A stretch of DNA of 23,347 nucleotides from an uncultured Erysipelotrichaceae bacterium (GTDB lineage Bacteria; Bacillota_I; Bacilli_A; RFN20; CAG-826). The stretch covers positions 1 to 23,347 of the forward strand of contig CADBDO010000020.1 in NCBI GenBank assembly GCA_902793515.1. Reading direction: 5' to 3'. The notes below the pieces were generated by a model. The model was not told the DNA's origin. It made no database searches and saw nothing but the letters and a program-made list of their open reading frames with translations. This document shows, one piece after another, positions 13,161 through 19,346 of the stretch (positions within the stretch are counted from its first letter, which is position 1; every line of letters starts with the position of its first letter). The position numbers and the translations under genes were made by a program.

Positions 13161-14858
13161 ATGGAAAAGAAGAAGTCGAGATGGTTATTTTCTATTAATA
13201 CCAAAATCAGCGCCCTCATTCTGGCGTGTGCCCTTTGCATCGCGACCGGCATCTCGGTTTTCACTTACTTCCATCTAGGCAACGTCTTAGACAAAATCGC
13301 TACGGAAGAGATGAATCTTTACTGCGCCGACAAAGGTACGGAATACGATTCGATGCTTTTCACGGTTGAAACAAGCGTCAATTCCCTTTGTAACTATGCC
13401 GCGAAAGAAGCGGGAAGCGCTGACGACCTCAAGAACTCGCAAACCCATAGGGAATCGACCCTCGAAAGAATCGAATCCCTTCTCCTTTTCATGGCTGAGG
13501 AAATCCCTAATTCAAACGACGTCTATTTCCATTACACGATCGAGATAACAGGTGAGGGCAACCTCGAAGAAGGCGTTTTCTATTCACGAAATGAAAGCGG
13601 CACCTTCAGCGAACTCCCGATCACCCAGATACAGACGGCTAGCGATGAAGCCGACACCATTTGGTACACGACCCCATTAGAAACCGGCCACGCCTTATGG
13701 ATGGAGCCTCATTATGACGGCTCAATCAAGGACGTCATGCTTTCTTATGTCACCCCGGTCTACTGTGGGAACGACGTTATCGCTGTCCTTGGCATCGACA
13801 TCAACTTCCATGAGTTCCTTGAGGAAGTAGACCAAATCAAATACAAAACCTCTGGCTACATGTACCTCAAATCAGGCGATGGCAAGGTCCATTACCACCC
13901 AGAGACAATCAACGACGAGCACCACGGAGATGAAGCCGACCTCATCATCTCAAACGAAGAGCTCATGCATTCGGAGAAGACCGAGAACAAAGTCATCCAT
14001 TATCGTTATAACGACCTCGATAGGGTCATGGTCTTCGTCACGTTAAGGAATGGCATGAAACTCATCCTTTGCGATTCATATGACGAGATCTTCGAGGCAA
14101 GGGATAGCGCCATCAACACGATGATCCTCATCACGATGGGCTTCGCTCTCCTCTTTGTTGCCGTGAGCGCCATCATCGCCCATAGGATCAACTCCCCATT
14201 AAGGCATCTAGCGAGAGTCGCTAGGTCCCTCAGCAAGAACGTCAACTCCAAGGTCGAATTCCCGAAGGCGGGAAAAGACGAGGTTGGCGACCTTACCCGC
14301 GCTCTCCAAATTGGCGTCAGCGAACTCCAAAGCCAGCACGCTCTTTTAGAGAACATGGCCTACTACGATCACCTCACCAAAGTCAGAAACAGTGCCTTCT
14401 ATTCAAAAACAACAGAGGCCCTTGATGAAGACATTAAGGAAGGGAAGGCCAATTTCGGCGTCGTCATGCTTGACGTCAACTTCCTCAAAGAGGTCAACGA
14501 CCATTATGGCCATGCGACCGGCGACATCGTCCTCACTAGGTGTGCCGAGGTCATCGCTGAAGCTTTCGCCGATGATGAAGTCTTCCGTGTTGGCGGAGAC
14601 GAATTCGTCGTCATCCTTAGGGGCGAGAGAATCAAAGAAGCCGACTCTTGCATGAAATTCATGGATAGGCTCATCGAGCACAATAACGACAAGGCCGACA
14701 AAGACTTTATGAAGATCTCAATTTCTTATGGTTTCGCCGTCCATGAGAAGAAGGACTACAACTACGAAAGCGTCTATCGTAGAGCGGACCGCAAGATGTA
14801 CGACATGAAGCGCAAAGTCCACATCAGCCGTAAGAAAAAGCCAAGCAAAGATAATTAA
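13161..14858 (+). CDS. Membrane diguanylate cyclase: dCACHE sensor, HAMP, GGDEF
   Basis: A 565-residue receptor-type enzyme. A basic N-terminus leads into transmembrane helix 1 (about 14-36). An extracytoplasmic region (about 37-315) has dCACHE-like features: WYTTPLETGHALWMEPHYD (168-186) and YVTPVY...VLGIDINF (196-216). Transmembrane helix 2 is about 318-341, then a HAMP-like linker (about 342-392). The GGDEF domain (about 400-560) has YDHLTKVRN, LDVNFLKEVNDHYGHATGD (metal D438) and FRVGGDEFVVIL (478-482), so the active site is intact for making cyclic di-GMP. The I-site position reads FADD, not RxxD, so feedback inhibition is unlikely. dCACHE domains usually sense small molecules such as amino acids or organic acids; the ligand here is unknown. 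The ribosome site is weak (AGG at 13154-13156). It stands alone behind a palindromic promoter, with a strong terminator after it. Confidence 0.93.
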   Translation: MEKKKSRWLFSINTKISALILACALCIATGISVFTYFHLGNVLDKIATEEMNLYCADKGTEYDSMLFTVETSVNSLCNYAAKEAGSADDLKNSQTHRESTLERIESLLLFMAEEIPNSNDVYFHYTIEITGEGNLEEGVFYSRNESGTFSELPITQIQTASDEADTIWYTTPLETGHALWMEPHYDGSIKDVMLSYVTPVYCGNDVIAVLGIDINFHEFLEEVDQIKYKTSGYMYLKSGDGKVHYHPETINDEHHGDEADLIISNEELMHSEKTENKVIHYRYNDLDRVMVFVTLRNGMKLILCDSYDEIFEARDSAINTMILITMGFALLFVAVSAIIAHRINSPLRHLARVARSLSKNVNSKVEFPKAGKDEVGDLTRALQIGVSELQSQHALLENMAYYDHLTKVRNSAFYSKTTEALDEDIKEGKANFGVVMLDVNFLKEVNDHYGHATGDIVLTRCAEVIAEAFADDEVFRVGGDEFVVILRGERIKEADSCMKFMDRLIEHNNDKADKDFMKISISYGFAVHEKKDYNYESVYRRADRKMYDMKRKVHISRKKKPSKDN

Positions 14859-14887
14859 AAGGAGGCCGCGAAAGCCTCCTTTTTTTG
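14857..14887. terminator. Terminator after the dCACHE-GGDEF gene (bidirectional)
   Basis: GGAGGC (14861-14866) pairs with GCCTCC (14874-14879) around a 7-nt loop, with A4 before and T7 after. The opposite strand also ends in T4, so it may help stop the convergent ZIP gene. Confidence 0.9.
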
Positions 14888-14914
14888 AAAATAATTTCGA
14901 TTTGCCAGGGATTT

Positions 14915-15724
14915 TTATCCTAACGCAGTATCAAGCACCATCATGAGGACGAAGCCAATCATGAGTGACCAAACGCCTTCATGGCTTCCCTTTTCGGATT
15001 GAAGGTCAGGGATCATCTCTTCGGCGATGACGTAGAGCATACATCCTGCCGCGAAGGCTAAGGCCCACGGCATAAGAGGCTCAACGAGGAAGGCCAAGAA
15101 GAGACCTAGTACGGCAGCGATAGGTTCAACCGCGCCTGACATCGTTCCATAAAGGAACGCTTTTCCGCTGTTTCCGGTCTCGCCAGCAAACGGCAAAGCA
15201 ACAACAGCACCCTCAGGGATGTTTTGGATACCGATACCGATTGCAAGCATAAGCGCGCCCATCACCATCGAATCCGCACCAGGGTTCCCGGCGAAGACAG
15301 CAGCAAGGGCAACGCCATAGGCAATGCCAACTGATAAACCTTCTGGGAAGTTATGGATCGTGACGGCCATGAACATCTTTGTGGTCCTTGAGATGCGGAC
15401 ATTCCTGATGCCTTCTTCCTCGTTACGCTGAACGTGGAGGTGAGGGGTGAGTTTGTCGATGCCCCAAAGGAAAGCGGCACCTAAAAGAACCGAAATCAAA
15501 ACCACGGCGAAGGAAGACATATAAGAAACTTCGCTCTCTAAGGCAGGGACGATAAGCGAGAAGATGGAAGCCGAAAGCATGATCCCGGCCGCGAAGCCAA
15601 GGAAGGTGCGGTTGAGCTTAGGGCTGATCGACTTGCCTTTGAAAAAGAGGACGAAGGATGAGCCTAGCGTCGTGCAAAGGAGGATGAGGGAGATGCCGAT
15701 TACGGCGTTAACAATCGGTGACAT
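14915..15724 (-). CDS. ZIP-family divalent metal transporter
   Basis: A 269-residue membrane protein with about eight helices, the normal size for bacterial ZIP proteins (ZupT/GufA type). They take up zinc, and often iron or manganese, without ATP. The two metal-site helices are clear: VTIHNFPEGLSVGIAYG (HNxPEG in TM4) and GIGIQNIPEGAVVALPFAGE (QNxPEG in TM5). A histidine-bearing cytosolic loop (TPHLHVQRNEEEG) lies before TM4 and may bind metal. Start ATG 15724 has a weak AAGG site. Upstream, on the same strand, are an extended -10 promoter and a DtxR-like palindrome, which suggests metal-dependent repression. Metal specificity cannot be read from sequence alone. Monocistronic. Confidence 0.94.
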   Translation of the reverse strand: MSPIVNAVIGISLILLCTTLGSSFVLFFKGKSISPKLNRTFLGFAAGIMLSASIFSLIVPALESEVSYMSSFAVVLISVLLGAAFLWGIDKLTPHLHVQRNEEEGIRNVRISRTTKMFMAVTIHNFPEGLSVGIAYGVALAAVFAGNPGADSMVMGALMLAIGIGIQNIPEGAVVALPFAGETGNSGKAFLYGTMSGAVEPIAAVLGLFLAFLVEPLMPWALAFAAGCMLYVIAEEMIPDLQSEKGSHEGVWSLMIGFVLMMVLDTALG

Positions 15725-15762
15725 ATTGCCTTATTTTAACATTAGAGCTTCCAGTGAATAAG

Positions 15763-15780
15763 AGTTAGTCATGCCTAACT
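15763..15780 (-). promoter_or_regulatory. DtxR/MntR-like operator before the ZIP gene
   Basis: AGTTAGTCATGCCTAACT is palindromic in 8 of 9 base-pair positions. On the gene's strand its core reads TTAGGCATGACTAA, close to the TTAGGC/GCCTAA half-sites of DtxR-family metal-sensing repressors. It lies 6 or so bases downstream of the expected transcription start and 40 bases before the ATG. Confidence 0.55.
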
Positions 15781-15792
15781 AACCCAAGAATG

Positions 15793-15821
15793 GATTATAG
15801 CACGCATCTATTTATTTGAGT
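15793..15821 (-). promoter_or_regulatory. Extended -10 promoter of the ZIP gene
   Basis: On the minus strand TGCTATAAT (TATAAT at 15793-15798 with TG one base upstream) is a perfect extended -10. The -35 candidate TACTCA at 17-bp spacing matches only 3 of 6. The operator follows immediately. Confidence 0.6.
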
Positions 15822-15861
15822 AACGAAACTGTAAAAAACTGTAGCAGTAGTTGTGGATAAG

Positions 15862-15893
15862 AAAAAAATGCCCAATCTGCTGGACATTTTTCT
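15862..15893 (-). terminator. Terminator after tRNA-Gly(CCC)
   Basis: On the minus strand AAAAATGTCC pairs with GGGCATTTTT (one G-T pair) around an 8-nt loop, followed by T-rich sequence, about 12 bases after the tRNA CCA end. Confidence 0.75.
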
Positions 15894-15904
15894 TAGAAAA
15901 TGAT

Positions 15905-15978
15905 TGGAGCACCAGGCGGGAATCGAACCCGTGTGAGCAGCTTGGGAAGCTGCCATTCTACCATTGAATTACTGATGC
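15905..15978 (-). tRNA. tRNA-Gly(CCC), CCA encoded
   Basis: On the minus strand, acceptor GCATCAG pairs with CTGGTGC (one T-G pair). The D arm is ATTC-AATGGTA-GAAT. The anticodon stem GCAGC/GCTGC holds loop TTCCCAA, giving anticodon CCC. The T arm is ACGGG-TTCGATT-CCCGC with an A-C mismatch at 49-65. The discriminator is T, then CCA. It reads GGG, a rare glycine codon in this window. It has its own promoter and terminator. Confidence 0.95.
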
Positions 15979-15991
15979 ATGGCGCCTAAAT

Positions 15992-16020
15992 ACTATATGA
16001 AAATCATGGTCTTTCTTCAA
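15992..16020 (-). promoter_or_regulatory. Promoter of tRNA-Gly(CCC)
   Basis: On the minus strand TTGAAG (16015-16020), exactly 17 bp, then TATAGT (15992-15997), about 14 bases before the mature tRNA 5' end. Confidence 0.7.
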
Positions 16021-16104
16021 GTCAAATGAGGCCTTCGAAAGGCTATGCGACTTTGTGTCCAAAGAGAAGAACCATTTGTTTTCACAAAAAACTTCAAAAA
16101 AAGG

Positions 16105-16170
16105 GGCTATAGCCACTTTTAAATAATGTAAAGCTTTGTTACACTTTATAAGAAATATCCGAAATATTTC
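16105..16170 (+). promoter_or_regulatory. Cluster of inverted repeats upstream of cdaA
   Basis: Three inverted repeats stand in the 90 bases before cdaA. GGCTATAGCC (16105-16114) is perfect, and nearly symmetric over 20 bp. TGTAA-N7-TTACA is at 16127-16143. GAAATAT-N5-ATATTTC is at 16152-16170. No convincing -35/-10 pair was found; the repeats may be operators or leader hairpins. I do not recognise a c-di-AMP (ydaO) riboswitch here. Confidence 0.35.
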
Positions 16171-16189
16171 ATAAAACCTGGAACCTGAA

Positions 16190-17041
16190 ATGTTAAATTC
16201 AATAGATTTTGCTGTTATCACTTATGACGCCAACTGGGTGATTTCTTTAGTGATTGCCCTCCTTATCACCGCTCTTGGTGATTTCTTGATGTTCAAATAC
16301 GTGAGCCGTCACCCAATCTTCATTGGCTCCATCATCCTTCTTGAAGCAGGGATTGTCGTCGCTTTCTGTGTCCCTAACTTCGATCTCTTAGGAATCATCT
16401 GTGCCATCGCCGTCATCTTGCTTGTTTCTGGCGCTGTCCTTATCAACATGAACAGCGTCCGCAACAACATGGTCAATGGCATCTTCAAGAAAGACTTCTT
16501 CAAGAGGAAGAAGGTCGAACCAGAGATGGTCTTCGACCGCGATGACCTCTACAAAGCCATCCACAAAGCCGTCATCGATATGTCGATGATGAAGCGTGGC
16601 TGCCTCATCACCTTCATGAAGAAGGACGATCTCCTTGATGAGAGCAAAATCCCATCCGTCGTCAAGCAGCGTGGCGTTGACGTGAACGCTCCAGTCACCC
16701 CAGAGCTCCTTGAGACCATCTTCTATGTCGGCACCCCACTCCATGATGGCGCCGTCATCATCAAAAAAGACAAAATCGCCAGAGCCGCTGTGTTCTTTGT
16801 CGCGACCTCTAAGCCTCTTACTGGCAAGTACGGTTCCCGTCACCAGGCTGCCTTGGGCATCTCCGAGAACACCGACGCCGTCACCATCATCGTCTCTGAG
16901 GAAACCGGCCGCATCGGCATCGCTTTCCAAGGCGATATCACCCCAGTCACCCCAGACACCTTCATGCGCGTCTTCGAAGAAGATATGGCCTATGTCTCCG
17001 TCGAAGAAGACGAACAAGTAATCTCTTTTTCAAAAATATAA
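16190..17041 (+). CDS. cdaA: Diadenylate cyclase CdaA (c-di-AMP synthase)
   Basis: A 283-residue enzyme, the normal CdaA length, that joins two ATP to cyclic di-AMP, the messenger controlling potassium and osmolyte balance and wall integrity. Three N-terminal helices are seen (about 17-36, 42-62, 67-87), then a linker and the DAC domain. Its GTPLHDGAVII contains the DGA motif (D186-A188). The second motif, normally (T/S)RHR, reads SRHQ (216-219) in SRHQAALGISE, so the last arginine is replaced by glutamine. The domain then continues with TIIVSEETGRIGIA. The ribosome site before ATG 16190 is weak (GGAACC). In most Bacillota cdaR and glmM follow; here a NERD-like gene follows and no YbbR-domain protein is present. 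Identity is firm; the consequence of the Q is unknown. Confidence 0.95.
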   Translation: MLNSIDFAVITYDANWVISLVIALLITALGDFLMFKYVSRHPIFIGSIILLEAGIVVAFCVPNFDLLGIICAIAVILLVSGAVLINMNSVRNNMVNGIFKKDFFKRKKVEPEMVFDRDDLYKAIHKAVIDMSMMKRGCLITFMKKDDLLDESKIPSVVKQRGVDVNAPVTPELLETIFYVGTPLHDGAVIIKKDKIARAAVFFVATSKPLTGKYGSRHQAALGISENTDAVTIIVSEETGRIGIAFQGDITPVTPDTFMRVFEEDMAYVSVEEDEQVISFSKI

Positions 17042-17063
17042 AGCGATTTTTATCCTTTTGGCG

Positions 17064-17113
17064 TGCCTAGGCATTCCATTTGTTGATACAATGAACAAGT
17101 CTATTTAATAGAC
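17064..17113 (+). promoter_or_regulatory. Two palindromes between cdaA and the NERD-like gene
   Basis: TGCCTAGGCA (17064-17073) is a perfect palindrome, and GTCTATT-T-AATAGAC (17099-17113) has 7-bp arms around one base. A TACAAT -10-like element (17087-17092) lies between them. Together they look like a small regulated promoter, but no good -35 is present. Confidence 0.35.
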
Positions 17114-17127
17114 GCGAAAAGAAAGCA

Positions 17128-17775
17128 ATGCCATTTGAAGTCAGACTCACAATCTTCATCGTTGGCGCCATCTTCGCCTTAGGGCTTCTTGGCGTGTGGT
17201 TTTTCTATACTCCGCTCAGAAAGAGGAAATTCCGCCATAACCCTAAAGAGGTCTTCTATAAAGACGTCAGGAAAGTCGCCGATGACGGCGATTACTATCT
17301 CGTCAACAATGTGGAGTTCGATATGGGAAACGGCAACACCATCACCATCGATCACCTTCTAGGTGGAGATAAATTCCTCTACGTCATCATGGACCACTAT
17401 TTCGAAGGGGCCATCAGCGCAAAAGCGGAGGACTTCTACTGGGTCTATTACGTCAAAGACCATAAGACCACCCTCAAAAAGGAAATCCGTTCCCCAATCA
17501 TGGAGACGAAAGAAATCGTCCATCGCCTTTCAATGATGAGCGGCCTTCCAATCAACTTCCTTGTCGGCATCGTCCTCATCAACAGCGATTGCTTCGTGAG
17601 CCGCTACCAAAACGTCGACAGTGAGGTTCAGCTTGTTAGCGCAAATAGACTAGGCGAGGTCATCGCCTCATACGAAAACAAAGAGGTGGAAGCCTTCAAC
17701 ACCGAAGACCTCCATCGTGTCATCCACGAGATCCACGACCTCTCGGAGAAAACCAAAAATGCAAAATCTGAATAA
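17128..17775 (+). CDS. Membrane-anchored protein with a divergent NERD-like domain
   Basis: A 215-residue protein with one N-terminal transmembrane helix (about 8-27), a basic stop-transfer RKRKFRHNPK, then a soluble domain. The stretch TITIDHLLGGDKFLYVIMDHYFEGAI (71-96) resembles the NERD (nuclease-related) core, where an aspartate is followed by a (D/E)-x-K pair. Here D75 and D89 are present, but the lysine position looks like H90, so nuclease activity is doubtful. The later VGIVLINSD segment (146-154) fits a final core strand. No ribosome site of note (GAAAAGAAAG). It overlaps the next gene by 17 bp, so both are one unit. The family call is by eye and moderate; the function is unknown. Confidence 0.6.
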   Translation: MPFEVRLTIFIVGAIFALGLLGVWFFYTPLRKRKFRHNPKEVFYKDVRKVADDGDYYLVNNVEFDMGNGNTITIDHLLGGDKFLYVIMDHYFEGAISAKAEDFYWVYYVKDHKTTLKKEIRSPIMETKEIVHRLSMMSGLPINFLVGIVLINSDCFVSRYQNVDSEVQLVSANRLGEVIASYENKEVEAFNTEDLHRVIHEIHDLSEKTKNAKSE

Positions 17776-18868
17776 AGACGCCTTAGATATCGATGTCGCC
17801 AAAGAATCCCGCAAAGGCTTTGGCTCCCTCTTAAAAAGAAGCGCCCCATTCCTAGGGCTTTTCTTCTTAATTGCCGTCCTTGTATGGCTCATTGACTACG
17901 CTTTGTCATATGTCGGAGCCGGGACCATTTTCATCACCGTTTTGATCGTGGGCGCCCTCATCATCCCGTTCTATTTCGCCTCTCTTATCTGCTCATACCT
18001 CGAAGCGAACGATAGGCCTGTCGCCGCGAAGGTCTATTTCAAAACCGCGGGAATGTATTTCAGCCCAACCTTCTTCGGGTCTTTTAAGATTCTCAAGGCC
18101 GCTTTGATCTCGCTCCTCGCGTCGATCGTCGCATACATTCTCTTCAGCATCGTCTATCTCAATGCCTCATCGCTATTTGATCCAGCCCTCATGGAAGATG
18201 TTGATACTGTATACTCTTACGTTCTAGCAGGGGATGCCGAAGCCGCGAATAACTTCCTTCAGAATTCCGTGCCTCTTATGACTTATTCGAGATTCGCCGC
18301 CTTTGCGACGGATGCCGGATTCATCCTTCCGTTCTTATATCTTATTTCGAGAGCGAGCATCACCGTCTTCATCCGTGACTTCATGCCAACCCCTGACTCA
18401 AGAACCATCAACGCCGCCTACAAAGAGGCTCTCAGAGGCGGATCGTATGGATACGACGCCGATTACTTCAAATCCACTTGGTGGGTTTATCTCATCCTCC
18501 TTGCCTTCTATGCTGGAGGAACGGTAACAGGTTATTTCCTTCTTGAAGGACATCCACACATTGGAATCCTCATGAACCTCGTCGGCGTTGGCTTCATGAT
18601 CGTCCCTCTTGTCATCCTTCTCCCGTATTTCGTCCTCGTCCTCGATAATCTTTTCAGGAAATACAAGACAGGCTTCGCGAAAGCGGTGGTCGATATCGCC
18701 AGGCGCGTCTTTGAGCAATATAAGTACACCAATCAGATCAGCGAAGAGGAAGCGGCAAAATACGAAGAAGCCCTCAAACAGGCTGAGGAAAGCATCATGA
18801 ATGGAACCATCAATAACCCCGATGTTTATGATGCAGAAGACCCTGACGAAGAAAAAGAAGACAAATAA
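17759..18868 (+). CDS. Polytopic membrane protein of unknown function
   Basis: A 369-residue protein I do not recognise. About six hydrophobic helices are seen: APFLGLFFLIAVLVWLIDYAL, GTIFITVLIVGALIIPFYFA, ILKAALISLLASIVAYILF, a segment near GFILPFLYLIS, WWVYLILLAFYAGGTVTGYFL, and LVGVGFMIVPLVILLPYFVLVL. A soluble segment (about 140-175) lies between helices 3 and 4. The C-terminal 75 residues are charged, probably a coiled coil (EEEAAKYEEALKQAEESI), and end in a very acidic tail. ATG 17759 is chosen because GGAG (17745-17748) precedes it; a longer frame to 17717 is only shadow of the upstream gene. It overlaps the NERD-like gene by 17 bp, so a joint role at the membrane is likely. Hydrophobicity and length are observed; the role is open. 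Confidence 0.8.
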   Translation: MQNLNKDALDIDVAKESRKGFGSLLKRSAPFLGLFFLIAVLVWLIDYALSYVGAGTIFITVLIVGALIIPFYFASLICSYLEANDRPVAAKVYFKTAGMYFSPTFFGSFKILKAALISLLASIVAYILFSIVYLNASSLFDPALMEDVDTVYSYVLAGDAEAANNFLQNSVPLMTYSRFAAFATDAGFILPFLYLISRASITVFIRDFMPTPDSRTINAAYKEALRGGSYGYDADYFKSTWWVYLILLAFYAGGTVTGYFLLEGHPHIGILMNLVGVGFMIVPLVILLPYFVLVLDNLFRKYKTGFAKAVVDIARRVFEQYKYTNQISEEEAAKYEEALKQAEESIMNGTINNPDVYDAEDPDEEKEDK

Positions 18869-18917
18869 TTCTTTTTAAGATTAAAAAGAAAGCCTCAAAA
18901 TACCGAGGCTTTTTTTC
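18869..18917 (+). terminator. Tandem hairpin terminator
   Basis: AAAGCCTC (18889-18896) pairs with GAGGCTTT (18905-18912), followed by T7. A second A/T-only hairpin, TTCTTTTT with AAAAAGAA (about 18870-18890), lies just before it. Confidence 0.88.
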
Positions 18918-18924
18918 TTACCTA

Positions 18925-18970
18925 TTGCATTTAATAAAACGGTTTTGGCATAATTAGTACAGTTGGTACA
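18925..18970 (+). promoter_or_regulatory. Promoter and direct repeat before the GntR regulator
   Basis: TTGCAT (18925-18930), 18 bp, then CATAAT (18949-18954) with an upstream TG (TGGCATAAT). The direct repeat GTACA at 18957-18961 and 18966-18970, period 9, covers the expected transcription start and is a candidate operator for the autoregulating GntR protein. Confidence 0.55.
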
Positions 18971-18974
18971 ATTA

Positions 18975-19346
18975 ATGCAGATTCATTTCACAGGTACAAA
19001 ACCGATCTTTGAGGAGATCGTCGAGCAAATAAAACTCTACATTGATATGGGTATCCTCAAGCCACAGGATAAGCTTCCTTCCGTCCGTGAGCTTGCTCTT
19101 TCCCTTACCATCAACCCAAACACTGTTATGCGTGCGTATCTCGCCCTAACGGATATGGGTTATTTAGTGAGCCTTCCTAAAAAAGGCATCTACGTGGCAC
19201 CGAAAGAGAATAGGAAAAAAGAAGAAGAGGTGGACCTTCTTTCCTCTTATGTAGAGAAGACTTTGACCGACCTGCTTGCTAGTGGTATCGGCATTTCCCA
19301 AATCGAAGACGCATTACAAAAACTCAAAAAAGGAGAAAAGCAATGA
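18975..19346 (+). CDS. GntR-family transcriptional regulator, YtrA type
   Basis: A 123-residue regulator with a winged helix (about 8-78) containing LPSVRELALSLTINPNTVMRAYLALTDMGYL, the GntR recognition region. After it comes only a short helical tail and no effector domain, which defines the YtrA subfamily. Such regulators usually repress their own operon with an ABC transporter and are relieved by cell-wall antibiotics or other stress. I chose ATG 18975; a TTG at 18963 would add MVQL. No ribosome site precedes either, and the expected transcript start is only about 14 bases upstream, so this may be a nearly leaderless message. Its TGA overlaps the ABC gene's ATG (ATGA). The inducer is unknown. 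Confidence 0.92.
   Translation: MQIHFTGTKPIFEEIVEQIKLYIDMGILKPQDKLPSVRELALSLTINPNTVMRAYLALTDMGYLVSLPKKGIYVAPKENRKKEEEVDLLSSYVEKTLTDLLASGIGISQIEDALQKLKKGEKQ

Noticed and set aside
15823..15843. Short direct repeat AACTGTA near tRNA-Gly(CCC) as an attachment site
   Set aside because: Seven-base repeats in AT-rich sequence are expected by chance, and there is no integrase or mobile gene nearby; no partner repeat of the tRNA 3' end was seen.
16079..16189. c-di-AMP riboswitch before cdaA
   Set aside because: The region is too short and lacks the ydaO-type conserved elements; it has only simple inverted repeats.
16388..17017. A 209-codon minus-strand frame opposite cdaA
   Set aside because: Antisense shadow of conserved diadenylate cyclase codons, extreme D/G/V content, no start signal.
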